A stretch of DNA of 64,000 nt, taken from assembly GCF_002848345.1 (NCBI RefSeq), contig NZ_CP025429.1, positions 5,022,001-5,086,000 of the forward strand, given 5' to 3'. Shown here piece by piece: positions 33,840-45,075 of the stretch. The notes below the pieces were generated by a model. It was not told the origin of the DNA. It ran no database searches and was given only the letters and a program-made list of their open reading frames with translations. The translations under genes were made by a program, and so were the position numbers. Within the stretch, counting starts at the first letter, position 1; every line of letters starts with the position of its first letter. The stretch is from Chromobacterium sp. ATCC 53434 (lineage in GTDB: Bacteria > Pseudomonadota > Gammaproteobacteria > Burkholderiales > Chromobacteriaceae).

Positions 33840-33886
33840 GAGCCTGTTTTAAGGTCTTTTCCCGGAAAAAGGCTTTGAACAGGCTC
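33840..33886 (+). promoter_or_regulatory. Long imperfect hairpin between ilvN and ilvC
   Basis: GAGCCTGTT (33840-33848) and AACAGGCTC (33878-33886) pair perfectly. The sequence between them continues as an imperfect stem, with AAGG...TTTTCC against GGAAAAAGGCTTT, giving one hairpin of about 47 nt. There is no T-run on the plus strand. It may tune the ilvN/ilvC expression ratio by RNA processing, or be a dispersed palindromic repeat. Confidence 0.55.
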
Positions 33887-33891
33887 TATGA

Positions 33892-34941
<1,050 letters not shown>

Positions 34942-34968
34942 TAGACGGGCCATCCGCCGTCAATGACG

Positions 34969-34995
34969 AAGCCGGGCGAAAGCCCGGCTTTTTTA
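34969..34995. terminator. Rho-independent terminator of ilvBNC
   Basis: GCCGGGC (34971-34977) and GCCCGGC (34982-34988) with loop GAAA are followed by six T. The A residues before the stem are too few to make it equally good for the convergent gene. Confidence 0.85.
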
Positions 34996-35006
34996 TCGTC
35001 CCGGCT

Positions 35007-35246
35007 TCAGATGCCGTGGCTGGCGCGCCTGCCCGTCGTCTTCAGCTCCTGCAGATTGAGCAGCTGATGTTTCAGACCCAATTCCACCAGCGACAGCAGA
35101 TACTCCTTGGTGAAGATCAGCGAGCCCTCCCATTCCGAGCCCGGCTCGCCGACCATCAGCGGGCTGGTCACCAGCACCGGGTCGCCGCTGATCACGTCCA
35201 GCGCGTAGTTGTCGTCTGAGATTTCCCTGACAAGGTGGTGGTGCAT
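35007..35246 (-). CDS. Small conserved-looking hypothetical protein
   Basis: I do not recognise this 79-residue acidic, soluble protein (MHHHLVREISDDNYALDV, then VGEPGSEWEGSLIFTKEYL and LLNLQELKTTGRR). It has no signal peptide or membrane span. It is monocistronic, convergent with ilvC, with a weak ribosome site before ATG 35246. Codon use is like the neighbours and the composition is protein-like (balanced charged residues), so I believe it is a gene. The upstream gap to 35438 shows nothing else. Confidence 0.6.
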   Translation of the reverse strand: MHHHLVREISDDNYALDVISGDPVLVTSPLMVGEPGSEWEGSLIFTKEYLLSLVELGLKHQLLNLQELKTTGRRASHGI

Positions 35247-35438
35247 AGATTCGGCTCCGCGAGATTGGGCTAGCAGTGATGGTCTTTATCTGCATCAAAA
35301 CAACTGCTTAGGCGCGCCGGATCAGCCGGCTGCTGGAAACAGCCGCTACGTTAGCGCATTCGCGGGTCGGGAATAAGTACAGAAATCTGCAGTGAATTTC
35401 GCGGCGGGAAAAGACGGCGGCCAAAATGGCCGCCGGCA

Positions 35439-36680
35439 TCAATATTCCAGCGCCTTGCGCGCCGGGGCGGGCGACGGTTTCCGGTCCAGCCGCATGCCGT
35501 AGGCGAAAATCACGACGAAGCTCAGCAGCGGCAGCGCATAGGCGGTCGCGGTGCCGTAATGGTCGGCGACCAGGCCCATCGCATACGGGAACACCGCGCC
35601 GCCGCTGACCGACATCGCCAGCAGCGAGCTCGCCATCTTGGTCTGTCCGTACAGGCCCTTGATGGCCAGCGAGAAGATGGTGGGGAACATGATGGACATG
35701 AAGAAGAAGATCAGCATCAGCGCCGCGATGGCGGCGTCGCCGCGGGCCAGCACCACGACCAGCGACAGCGCGATATTGGCCAGCGCGCAGACCGCCAGCA
35801 GACGGCTGGGCGCCAGATAGCGGATGACGAAGGTGCCGACGAAGCGGCCGACCATGAACAGCATCATCGCCATCGACAGCAGCCAGGCGGCCGATTGCGA
35901 GGACAGGCCGGCCCGGCTTTCGGTGGCGTAGTTGATGAAGAAGGCGCCGACGCCGACCTGGGCCGCGACATAGAGGAACTGTGCCAGCACGCCGGCCGAG
36001 AAGCGGCGCTGGCCGAGCAGCGCGCGCCAGGTGCCGCGCGGCCGCTCGTCCGACGACGACTCCGCCTCCGGCATCGGGGTTCTGGCGATCAGCGCGGCCA
36101 GCAGCGCCACGAAGGCGGCGATCCAGACATAGACCTGCATCACCAGGCCATGGCCGCCCTGGGGGCCGGTCTGGGCGCCGAGGCCGAAGAAGAAGGCGCC
36201 GCCGATCAGCGGGCCTATCACCGTGCCCAGGCCGCAGAAGGCCTGGGCCAGATTGAGGCGCCGTTCGGCGCCGTCCTCGTCGCCGAGCAGCGAGATATAC
36301 GGATTCGCCGTGGTTTCCAGGCAGCCGGAGCCGCAGGCCAGGATGAACAGCGCCAGCACGAAAAAGGGGAAGCTGCCGGCGGACAGCGACGGAATGAACA
36401 GCAGCGACCCGGTCGCGAACAGCGCCAGCCCGGCGATCAGGCCCGCCTTGTAGCCGTACCGCTCATTGAAGGCCGCGGCTGGTATCGCGATGACGAAATA
36501 GGCCAGGAAATAGGCGATCTGCAGCAGGCCGGAGCCGGCCTTGCTGATGTGCATGGCTTCCTGGAAATGCTTGTTGAGCACGTCCAAGAGGCCGTAGGAC
36601 AGGCCCCAGAGGAAAAAGGTGCAGCTGACGAGGACGATGGTTTGCGCGAGGACGCGGCGGGTGGCGGGGGCGCTGATCAT
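35439..36680 (-). CDS. FucP-type sugar MFS permease
   Basis: A 413-residue inner-membrane transporter with 12 spans, of the fucose/glucose-galactose:H+ symporter family: SCTFFLWGLSYGLLDVLNKHFQ, then ANPYISLLGDEDGAERRLNLAQAF and the GPLIGGAFFF region. The motif ETTANPYISLLG and the NLAQAFCGLGTVIGPL signature are diagnostic of FucP-like carriers. The sugar is not evident. It follows an FSA-type aldolase gene by 12 bp and a LuxR-type regulator before that, forming a likely three-gene operon. Confidence 0.88.
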   Translation of the reverse strand: MISAPATRRVLAQTIVLVSCTFFLWGLSYGLLDVLNKHFQEAMHISKAGSGLLQIAYFLAYFVIAIPAAAFNERYGYKAGLIAGLALFATGSLLFIPSLSAGSFPFFVLALFILACGSGCLETTANPYISLLGDEDGAERRLNLAQAFCGLGTVIGPLIGGAFFFGLGAQTGPQGGHGLVMQVYVWIAAFVALLAALIARTPMPEAESSSDERPRGTWRALLGQRRFSAGVLAQFLYVAAQVGVGAFFINYATESRAGLSSQSAAWLLSMAMMLFMVGRFVGTFVIRYLAPSRLLAVCALANIALSLVVVLARGDAAIAALMLIFFFMSIMFPTIFSLAIKGLYGQTKMASSLLAMSVSGGAVFPYAMGLVADHYGTATAYALPLLSFVVIFAYGMRLDRKPSPAPARKALEY

Positions 36681-36692
36681 GGCGTGGCGGGC

Positions 36693-37367
36693 TTAAACGT
36701 CGAACAGGTGGGAGGAGGTGGCCAGCGGATTGCCGGCCCAGGCGGCGTCGAATTGCGCCAGGCTGCCGTCGATGTCGGTGCTGGACGCGAACAGGCGGCG
36801 GTAGACCTCGGTCGGCAGCGTGATCGCGGCGATGCCGAGACGCGCGCAGCCGATGAACTGATCGACCGACTTGATCGCGGCGCCGAGTATCGCTGTCGGG
36901 TAGCCGGCGCTGTCCAGGATGTGCTGGGCCTGCTCCAGCATCGCGAAGGCGTTGCCGGTCGACTGCTCGATCCGGTTGACGTAGGGCGCCGCGTAGCGCG
37001 CGCCGACCATGCCGGCCATGACGACTTGCCGGGTCTCGAAAATGGCGGTGGCCAGCGTCGCGACGCCTTCTTTCTCCAGCGTCGCCATCGCCTGGAAGCC
37101 GTCGCCTATCGCCGGAATCTTGATCACGATGCGCGGGCTTTTGCGGGCGATGCGGCGCGCCTGCTTCAATTGGCCGGCCAAGTCGTCGGCGCAGACCTGG
37201 ACGGCCAGCTGGCCGGACTGGATGTCCAGCAGCCGGTCCAGTATGCCCTCGACGTCCTCGTTCGCCGCGCCGAGGATCGCGGGATTGGTGGTCACGCCGG
37301 CGAGTATGCCCAGGTCCTGGGCGTGTTTGACGGCCTGAAAATCAATGGTATCCAGCCAGAGCTTCAT
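36693..37367 (-). CDS. Fructose-6-phosphate aldolase/transaldolase-like protein (FSA/TalC family)
   Basis: A 224-residue TIM-barrel class I aldolase. MKLWLDTIDFQAVKHAQDLG and GVTTNPAILG match the short FSA/TalC group. The Schiff-base Lys lies in PRIVIKIPAIGDGF (K83). The late part reads TAIFETRQVVMAGMVGARYAAPYVNR, where FSA enzymes have a similar strand. It could split fructose-6-P-like ketose phosphates or act as a transaldolase; sequence alone does not decide. The ATG overlaps the LuxR stop (ATGA), and a sugar permease follows. Confidence 0.88.
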   Translation of the reverse strand: MKLWLDTIDFQAVKHAQDLGILAGVTTNPAILGAANEDVEGILDRLLDIQSGQLAVQVCADDLAGQLKQARRIARKSPRIVIKIPAIGDGFQAMATLEKEGVATLATAIFETRQVVMAGMVGARYAAPYVNRIEQSTGNAFAMLEQAQHILDSAGYPTAILGAAIKSVDQFIGCARLGIAAITLPTEVYRRLFASSTDIDGSLAQFDAAWAGNPLATSSHLFDV

Positions 37368-38281
37368 GTCGTATCACCATGTTTGATTGAGAAGGGGTAG
37401 AGGTTTTTCGCGCTGAGCTTGCCCATGACGAAGCCGAGCTGGCACAGCGAGCGGCAGTTCAGCCTGTCCTTGATGTTCTTGATGTGCTTGTTGACCGCGT
37501 CGCTGGAAATGCCCAGCTGCATCGACGCCTCCGCGCAGGAGGCGCCCTTGACCAGCTCCCGCATCAGCTCCAGTTCCTTGGTGGTCAGGTAGGCGTTGCC
37601 GAACTCCTCCCCGACATAGATGCGGGAGACGTCGCGACGGTCCAGCAGGCTGTGGAAATCGGCGGCCAGCATCGCGTGATTCAGTTCGCTGCCGCGGATC
37701 TGGCTGTTGGCCTGGGCGAAATCCGGCAGCACGATCCGGCTTTTCGAGGCGTCGTGGATGACGTCCTGCAGCTTGTATTTGAACAGCGACATGAATTTGT
37801 GCAGGAAATACATTTTTCCCATCAGGTATTCATTGTCGACGCTGTTGTCGTTGATGGCGCCGAAGTGATAGAAGTCGCAATGCTTGTCATGGCGTTCTAT
37901 CAGCGTGACGCCGTTGTCGATGCCGAACTGGGCGGCGGCGGAATAGATGGGTTCGCGGTTCAGCCAGTTCCAGAAGACATGGCCGTCGGAAAAGCTGCTG
38001 GGCGCGTTCTCGAATATCGCCAGCTTGTACATCTCCTTGCGCCAGTAGTGCGTGATCCAGTCTATGGCGTTGGTCAGCACCACGCGCGAGCCGTCCTGGT
38101 AATGCCGGTCGAAGGTGAAATAATTGATTTTCAGGCTGCGCAACGGCCGGGTGAACTCGATGATCGCATCGGTGGCGGTGAACGATGGATTGGTCGCATA
38201 GAAAATATCGGACTGAAAATTGATGGCTTCCACTGACTTGACACCTCTTGCCGGCGGCTCGGGTTCGCGCGCGTTTTTCAT
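37364..38281 (-). CDS. LuxR-type regulator (orphan) of the aldolase-permease operon
   Basis: A 305-residue protein. The C-terminal 65 residues are a LuxR/GerE HTH (LTTKELELMRELVKGASCAE, LGISSDAVNKHIKNIKDRL). Residues about 20-220 form an uncharacterised N-terminal sensor with aromatic-rich segments (DWITHYWRKEMYKLAIFE, GHVFWNWL, CDFYHFGAI), loosely like an autoinducer-binding domain. No luxI-type gene adjoins it. The ATG at 38281 is used; GTG at 38233, preceded by AAGAGGTG, is an alternative. It is coupled to the aldolase gene, so it most likely controls that operon. Confidence 0.8.
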   Translation of the reverse strand: MKNAREPEPPARGVKSVEAINFQSDIFYATNPSFTATDAIIEFTRPLRSLKINYFTFDRHYQDGSRVVLTNAIDWITHYWRKEMYKLAIFENAPSSFSDGHVFWNWLNREPIYSAAAQFGIDNGVTLIERHDKHCDFYHFGAINDNSVDNEYLMGKMYFLHKFMSLFKYKLQDVIHDASKSRIVLPDFAQANSQIRGSELNHAMLAADFHSLLDRRDVSRIYVGEEFGNAYLTTKELELMRELVKGASCAEASMQLGISSDAVNKHIKNIKDRLNCRSLCQLGFVMGKLSAKNLYPFSIKHGDTT

Positions 38282-38399
38282 GCCGGAGCGCTCGTCGCGC
38301 GGCCGCTTGGGGCCGCGCGGCGGGGGCGGGGCGTTGGGTGAAGACCGTGGACGCCCGACGTGTTCCGGATGGTTCGGGGCGTTATCGTATCATCTGGGC

Positions 38400-38416
38400 A
38401 TTATGATTGGCATAAT
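38400..38416. promoter_or_regulatory. Dyad ATTATG-N5-CATAAT upstream of the LuxR-type gene
   Basis: A perfect 6-bp inverted repeat in an AT-rich island (38385-38450), about 120 bp upstream of the LuxR-type start. It is a candidate binding site for that regulator or part of its promoter. Other sequence in 38282-38555 holds only the psd terminator. Confidence 0.4.
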
Positions 38417-38493
38417 TTTATGATTTTGTAATAACAAGTAATTTATTGTGTCGAACGATCTGTCGACGGCGGGGGCGAAGCGGGACGGAAAAT

Positions 38494-38521
38494 AAAAAAA
38501 CGACGCCGGGAGGCGTCGTTT
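38494..38521 (-). terminator. Rho-independent terminator of psd
   Basis: On the minus strand CGACGCC (38518-38512 direction) pairs with GGCGTCG across loop TCCC and is followed by seven T (the A-run at 38494-38500 on the plus strand). Confidence 0.8.
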
Positions 38522-38555
38522 CGGTCTGGCGGCGTCCGGGCCGCGTCGACGGCGC

Positions 38556-39404
38556 TCAGTCCGCCATCGTCTCGCCCAGCCGCACCGGGCTGGCGGGGCC
38601 CCACTGCGGATTGAAGCGCAGCGGGCCGGCCGGAAACAGCAGCACCACGGTGGAGCCGAGCAGGAAGCGGCCCATTTCCTCGCCGCCGGCCAGGCGGATG
38701 TCCTGGCCGCGGTAATCCCACCGTTGCACGGCGGGCCGGCGCGGCGGGTTGACCACGCCGTGCCAGACGGTGGCCATGCTGCCGACGATGGTGGCGCCGA
38801 CCAGCACCATGACGAAGGGTTGGCCGTCGTCGTCCTCGAACAGGCAGACCACCCGCTCGTTGCGGGCGAACAGCCGGTCCACGCCGCGGGCGGTGGCCGG
38901 ATTCACCGAGTACAAATCCCCCGGGACGTAGGTCATTTCCAGCAGGCGGCCGGCGCACGGCATATGGATGCGGTGGTAGTCGCGCGGGCTGAGGTAGATG
39001 GTGGCGAAGTGGCCGTCGGCGAAGCGGGCGGCCAGCCCGGCGTCGCCGGCCAGCAGCGCGGTCGCGCTGTAGTCGCGGCCCTTGGCCTGGAAGATGCGGC
39101 CGCCGTCTATCGCGCCCAGCTGGCTGACGGCGCCGTCGACCGGGCAGACCAGGCGGGCGTCGGCCAGCGGCCGCGCGCCCGGTTTCAGCGCGCGGGTGAA
39201 GAAATCGTTGAAGGTGGCGTAGGCCGCCGGATCGCTGTTCGCCGCCTCGCCCATGTCGACCTGATAGCGGTCGATGAAGCGGCGGATCGCGGCGGCGGTG
39301 ATGCCGCCGCCCTTCCAGCCGGCGAAGCAGCCTGCCAGTCGGGTCAGCGCCAGTTTGGGCAGAATATGTTGAGACAGCACGAACAGGCGCTCGGACACGG
39401 GCAT
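38556..39404 (-). CDS. psd: Phosphatidylserine decarboxylase proenzyme
   Basis: Makes phosphatidylethanolamine at the inner membrane. The 282-residue proenzyme has the self-cleavage site LGST in GRFLLGSTVVLLF (about residue 252; the Ser becomes the pyruvoyl group), plus VCPVDGAVSQLG, YLSPRDYHRIHMPCAG and VGATIVGSMATVW. Length fits the family. Monocistronic, ATG 39404. The gap 39405-39614 to the next gene shows no convincing gene or terminator. Confidence 0.96.
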   Translation of the reverse strand: MPVSERLFVLSQHILPKLALTRLAGCFAGWKGGGITAAAIRRFIDRYQVDMGEAANSDPAAYATFNDFFTRALKPGARPLADARLVCPVDGAVSQLGAIDGGRIFQAKGRDYSATALLAGDAGLAARFADGHFATIYLSPRDYHRIHMPCAGRLLEMTYVPGDLYSVNPATARGVDRLFARNERVVCLFEDDDGQPFVMVLVGATIVGSMATVWHGVVNPPRRPAVQRWDYRGQDIRLAGGEEMGRFLLGSTVVLLFPAGPLRFNPQWGPASPVRLGETMAD

Positions 39405-39614
39405 TTCCTGATGATGAGTTTAACCGCCCATTATATCGCAGCTAAGCGCGGCTAGCCCGCCAACTGCCGATGACGCGGCGCTTCCGCGCCGGTCATGCCG
39501 ATTTCCCCTAATGGCCGAGCGCTCGACAGGAAGCGCCACAGCCATCTGGCGCTGCGCTGAATGGCGGACCACCAGCGGGCGCCTTTGCGATGATGGCCGC
39601 GCGTTTCGACTGGA

Positions 39615-40601
39615 TCAAAGATGGTAGCCCAGGCCGATGGACACCTCTCGGATATGCGCGTTGAAATAAGCAAGGTCCGAGCTGGAGCGCCCATAGTTGC
39701 CGCTGAGAAAGGCGGACCAGGCCTTGGCGCCGAACAGGTTTTTCCGGGTCAGGCCCAGGCTGAGCAAAGCGTCGCGGCTATCCGCTTTCTGGCCGGCGAA
39801 GACCGGATTGCCGGCTTGATAGCGGGTGCGAAGCGCGGCGAGGGAGGTCGTGGCGTCCCAGTTCGCGCCTTGGTAGGCGTAAGCCAATTGCATCCCGTAG
39901 CGTCGGGTGCTCATCGCCTTGCCGTCCAGATCTGCGCGCGCGTATATCAGGCCGGGGGTCAGCGTATGCGCGCCCTGGCTGTCCAACTTCCAGGCATAAG
40001 CGGCTTGGACGCCGTAGTTGTCGCCATTGCGCCGCAGCAGGGCTTGATTGGCCAGCGTCAAGCCTTGTGCCTGCCCGCTTTGCTCATTGTCCAGCTTTTG
40101 CCTGGCGTAGCTGAAGCTGGCGCTGAACGGCGTATTCAGGATGTTCGACCAGCCCAGCGCCAGACCCGCGCTTTTCAGCTTGCCGTCTTGGCGGGCGACA
40201 TTCAAAGCATAGGGGTCCAGCCAGACTTCGCTCTGGCCATAAGTCAGCGCCGCCGACACCGCACCGGCTTGCGGCAGTTGCTGGCGCACGCCCAGCTGCA
40301 GGCCGCCTCCCGCAGCGAAGGTGCTGGTATTGGAAGGCGAGATGAAGAGCCGGGTGCCGGTGCCGGCGAAGCCATAGCTCCATTCGCCTTCGATCAGGGG
40401 GGCTGTGCCGGATTGCGAGGCCGGCGATTGCGTCAGGCTGGCGGCGCTGGGGCGGCCGTCGTTTGGCGCCTTGAGGAAATTGCTGGCCAGTTGATAGTGG
40501 CTGACGCCTAGCTGGAAGGTCCCGGAGAAACCGTCTTGTTCCTTCTCTGCGGCGACTGCCAGCAAAGGTGCGAGCAGTATCAATACGGCATGATGTTTCA
40601 T
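39615..40601 (-). CDS. Outer-membrane beta-barrel-like protein (DUF2860-like)
   Basis: A 328-residue protein with a signal peptide (MKHHAVLILLAPLLAVAA). The mature part alternates hydrophobic and polar residues in many short strands ending in Tyr, Leu or aromatic residues, and closes with HIREVSIGLGYHL, a C-terminal pattern of outer-membrane barrels. GFSGTFQLGVSHYQLASNF near the N-terminus recalls DUF2860. The ATG 40601 has an AAGGA site. It is divergent from a two-component system that may control it. Codon use (more TTG, less CTG) differs from the backbone. Confidence 0.75.
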   Translation of the reverse strand: MKHHAVLILLAPLLAVAAEKEQDGFSGTFQLGVSHYQLASNFLKAPNDGRPSAASLTQSPASQSGTAPLIEGEWSYGFAGTGTRLFISPSNTSTFAAGGGLQLGVRQQLPQAGAVSAALTYGQSEVWLDPYALNVARQDGKLKSAGLALGWSNILNTPFSASFSYARQKLDNEQSGQAQGLTLANQALLRRNGDNYGVQAAYAWKLDSQGAHTLTPGLIYARADLDGKAMSTRRYGMQLAYAYQGANWDATTSLAALRTRYQAGNPVFAGQKADSRDALLSLGLTRKNLFGAKAWSAFLSGNYGRSSSDLAYFNAHIREVSIGLGYHL

Positions 40602-40655
40602 CGGATATTCCTTTGGATGGAGTGAAAAGAGCGGGTCGCCGGGCGGGCAATTCAT

Positions 40656-40675
40656 CTTGGCGTTGGATCGCCAAG
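40656..40675. promoter_or_regulatory. Inverted repeat CTTGGCG-N6-CGCCAAG
   Basis: A perfect 7-bp dyad 55 bp upstream of the outer-membrane protein gene. It shares the TTGGC/GCCAA arms with the palindrome at 40769-40785 on the other side of the divergent region, so the same protein may bind both. Confidence 0.5.
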
Positions 40676-40768
40676 CCGATTGTCTGTCTTGAGCGCGCGA
40701 CCATATACTCCATGGCCAGCGCAAGAGAGGGCATCCCGTTCGCATGGCCCAAGTATGTGTATTCCAAC

Positions 40769-40785
40769 CTTTGGCTAAGCCAAAG
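40769..40785. promoter_or_regulatory. Palindrome CTTTGGCTAAGCCAAAG before the response-regulator gene
   Basis: A perfect 17-bp palindrome with an 8-bp arm, ending 21 bp before ATG 40807. Position suggests autoregulation of the two-component operon, or a hairpin in its leader. Confidence 0.5.
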
Positions 40786-40806
40786 ATTGTCGCGGTGAAA
40801 ACGAAA

Positions 40807-41463
40807 ATGCATCTATTGATTGTTGAGGATGACTTGGACCTGGGCCGGGCTTTGCAGGCCGCGTTGAAAGCCGAAGCGGTGACAACCGAATGGGTGCGCA
40901 AGCTGGCGGATGCGGACGCCTTGTTCGAGCCGGACCGGTTCGATTGCGTATTGCTGGACCTGGGTTTGCCGGACGGCAGCGGCTTGGCATTGTTGCGCGC
41001 CTGGCGGGCCAGGCAGATAGCTGTGCCGGTGATCATGATCACGGCCAGCGCCGATTTGAACGATAAGTTGGCGGGTTTGGACGATGGCGCCGATGATTAT
41101 CTGTGCAAGCCGTTCGCGGTGTCGGAAATGGTGTCGAGAGTGCGGGCGGTATGCCGCCGCAGCGCTCGGCAAGCCAGCGAAGTCTGGAGCCTGGGCGCGC
41201 TGAGCCTCAAACCCCGCGTGCACTTGGCCTGGCTGGACGGCCTGGCGTTGGACTTGTCGCCTCGCGAATTCCGCTTGCTGGTGGAACTGGCGCGCGATCC
41301 TGGCCGCATCGTGTCGAAAACGGTGCTGGGGCAACGGCTGGAGCCGCTTGGCGATATTGTCGACGGCGCGACGATAGAGGTGCACTTGTCCAATCTGCGC
41401 CGCAAGATAGGCGCCGAGCGCATCCGCACCGTGCGCGGCGTGGGCTATCAATATGTGGTTTAA
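40807..41463 (+). CDS. OmpR-family response regulator
   Basis: A 218-residue regulator. The receiver domain has IVEDDLDLG, phospho-Asp D51 in CVLLDLGLPDGSG, IMITASADL and LCKPFAVSEM. The winged helix has LSPREFRLLVELARDPGRIV, TIEVHLSNLRRKIG and VRGVGYQYVV. ATG 40807 begins the receiver fold; a longer frame to 40744 would swallow the palindrome. It overlaps the kinase gene by 11 bp. QseB/TctD-like; stimulus unknown. Confidence 0.9.
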   Translation: MHLLIVEDDLDLGRALQAALKAEAVTTEWVRKLADADALFEPDRFDCVLLDLGLPDGSGLALLRAWRARQIAVPVIMITASADLNDKLAGLDDGADDYLCKPFAVSEMVSRVRAVCRRSARQASEVWSLGALSLKPRVHLAWLDGLALDLSPREFRLLVELARDPGRIVSKTVLGQRLEPLGDIVDGATIEVHLSNLRRKIGAERIRTVRGVGYQYVV

Positions 41464-42856
41464 ATGGCTGGCGGACGGTTTGGCGCCGTCGTTGACGAGG
41501 CGGGTCTTGCTGGCTTTGTTGCTGGCTTTCGCCTTGATATGGCTGGCGCTGGTCGGGCGGGAATACCATGAGTCGAGGTCGTCGGAATCCCGCCGCCAAG
41601 TTTTGTGGAATGTGACCGATCTGCTTTCCGTAGCGTTGTCGCCTGGCCGAATGGAGCAAAATCGGCAAGCCTTGGTGACGGCGGATCGCTTGTTCAACGC
41701 ATCGCGGCGCATCAATGTGGCTTCCAAGGTCGAAATCGATTATCCGGGCGATTTGTTGATTTCCGCGCGCACGCGGCAAGGGGAGCCGATCTATGCTTCG
41801 TCGGGCGCCCCGGCCACCCCGCTGCCGGCGCGCGATTTGAATAAGGGTGTGGTTCAGCTCAAAGGAAAAGCGTATCGGGTGGCGGAGCGGCTTTATCCTG
41901 CTGGATATTTGACTGTGTTCGAGCCGCTGATTCCAGACGAGGAAGTGCTGCCTTTCCTCACTAAGCAATATATCGCGCCTCTGGCCATCTCTTTTTCGTT
42001 CATCCTGCTGCCGCTGTGGTTCGCCATTTCGCGCGGCCTGCTGCCGCTGAGGCGCTTGGCCGATTATCTGAACCGTCGCGCCTCCGATGATTTCTCTCCT
42101 TTGTCCATGCGCTTGCCCTATCGGGAGTTGAAGCCGATTGTCCAGGCGCTGGACCAGTTGCTGAGGCGCAGCCGCGACAGCATCGCCCGCGAACGCGCCA
42201 TCGTGCAGGATGCCGCCCATGAGATGCGCACGCCATTGGCGGTGATTTCCACGCAGGCGCATGCCTTGGCCCGCGAGGAGGATGCCGAGGCCAGGCAGCA
42301 AAACCTGGCCGCTTTGGAGCAGGCGGTGGCCCGCCATTCCCATTTGGTGCAGCAGCTGTTGAGGCTGGCGGCGCTGGAGGGCGTGGAGAGCGAGCAGCGA
42401 CAACAGGTCGATCTGGTCGAGGTGACGCGCAATGTCTTGATCGGCTTGTCGCCGCGGGCGGAAGAAAAAGGCATGGAGTTGGAGCTGGACTCGCCTGATG
42501 GCTTGCTGGCCAGCCTGGCCTTGGTTTCCTTCCTCTCGATTGTGGACAATTTACTGTCCAATGCGGTGGCCTATGGCCGCGCCGGCGGTCGCGTTCGGGT
42601 GCGCCTTGCCGCCGCCGATGGGCGAGTGGAATTGGTGGTGGCGGATGACGGGCCTGGCATCGCCGTCGAGGACAAACCGCATCTGTTCGAGCGCTTTTAC
42701 CGGGGCAAGACGGCATCCGCGCCGGGTTCCGGCCTGGGGCTCGCGATTGTCTGGCAGGCGGTGCGGGCGCAGGGTGGCCGCATCCGGATGGCGGAGGGGC
42801 TGGGAGGCCAGGGCGTGGCGTTTCATGTCAATCTGCCCTGGTTGTCGCCAAGTTAG
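41453..42856 (+). CDS. Sensor histidine kinase (TctE/QseC-like)
   Basis: A 467-residue membrane kinase. Two spans (about 15-35 and 178-200) enclose a periplasmic sensor of about 140 residues (ESRRQVLWNVTDLLSVAL, DYPGDLLISARTRQGEPIY), the PAS-like 2CSK_N type seen in carboxylate sensors. A linker follows, then the phospho-His in IVQDAAHEMRTPLAVIS (H256), IVDNLLSNAVAYGRAG, VADDGPGIAVEDKPHLFERFYRG and GSGLGLAIVWQAV. The periplasmic domain type suggests a small molecule such as a tricarboxylate, but that is only inferred. Codon use resembles the neighbouring OMP gene, not the backbone. Confidence 0.9.
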   Translation: MWFKWLADGLAPSLTRRVLLALLLAFALIWLALVGREYHESRSSESRRQVLWNVTDLLSVALSPGRMEQNRQALVTADRLFNASRRINVASKVEIDYPGDLLISARTRQGEPIYASSGAPATPLPARDLNKGVVQLKGKAYRVAERLYPAGYLTVFEPLIPDEEVLPFLTKQYIAPLAISFSFILLPLWFAISRGLLPLRRLADYLNRRASDDFSPLSMRLPYRELKPIVQALDQLLRRSRDSIARERAIVQDAAHEMRTPLAVISTQAHALAREEDAEARQQNLAALEQAVARHSHLVQQLLRLAALEGVESEQRQQVDLVEVTRNVLIGLSPRAEEKGMELELDSPDGLLASLALVSFLSIVDNLLSNAVAYGRAGGRVRVRLAAADGRVELVVADDGPGIAVEDKPHLFERFYRGKTASAPGSGLGLAIVWQAVRAQGGRIRMAEGLGGQGVAFHVNLPWLSPS

Positions 42857-42875
42857 ATGCTTTCAATGTTTGTCT

Positions 42876-42899
42876 AGGCGCCTGAGGGTGCCTTTTTTT
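42876..42899 (+). terminator. Rho-independent terminator of the two-component operon
   Basis: AGGCGCC (42876-42882) pairs with GGTGCCT (42887-42893) including one G-U, with a 4-nt loop and then six T (42894-42899). Confidence 0.8.
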
Positions 42900-43040
42900 G
42901 CGGCTAAATTCTACAATTTGTCTAAAAAATATAATTAGACATTAAGGTGTGACGAATTTGATACAGATTTTTCTATTAAATTTGACCTTATGTCTCATGC
43001 TTGAGTAGGCTGGTTCAAAATATGCTGCAGGAGCACATCA

Positions 43041-44828
<1,788 letters not shown>

Positions 44829-45075
44829 GCATGTTTTCCCGGCGCGGCGGTCCGTCGCCGCGGGGAGGCGGCAAGGTTTTCCATCCCGGCCTTGTCGTTG
44901 CGCCCCGCGGCGGACGGTTCGCCAAGCCAAGAGGCTTTCACTCCATCCCCGCGTGAAATCCTGCGCAGGCCTACCCGGCCGCCCCTACTGCGCCATCGCT
45001 CAAAAGGCCGACGGCACAGCGCCGACCCACAAGGTCGGCGTTGGCACGTCGACGGCGCGGTCCGGGCTCTTCCGA

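Noticed and set aside
39452..39694. 80-residue minus-strand open frame between psd and the outer-membrane protein
   Set aside because: It overlaps the 3' end of the outer-membrane gene, and I find no ribosome site or protein family features. A decayed remnant cannot be excluded.
45020..45040. Hairpin CGCCGACC/GGTCGGCG after leuA as a terminator
   Set aside because: The stem is perfect but no T-run follows on either strand, so intrinsic termination is not supported.
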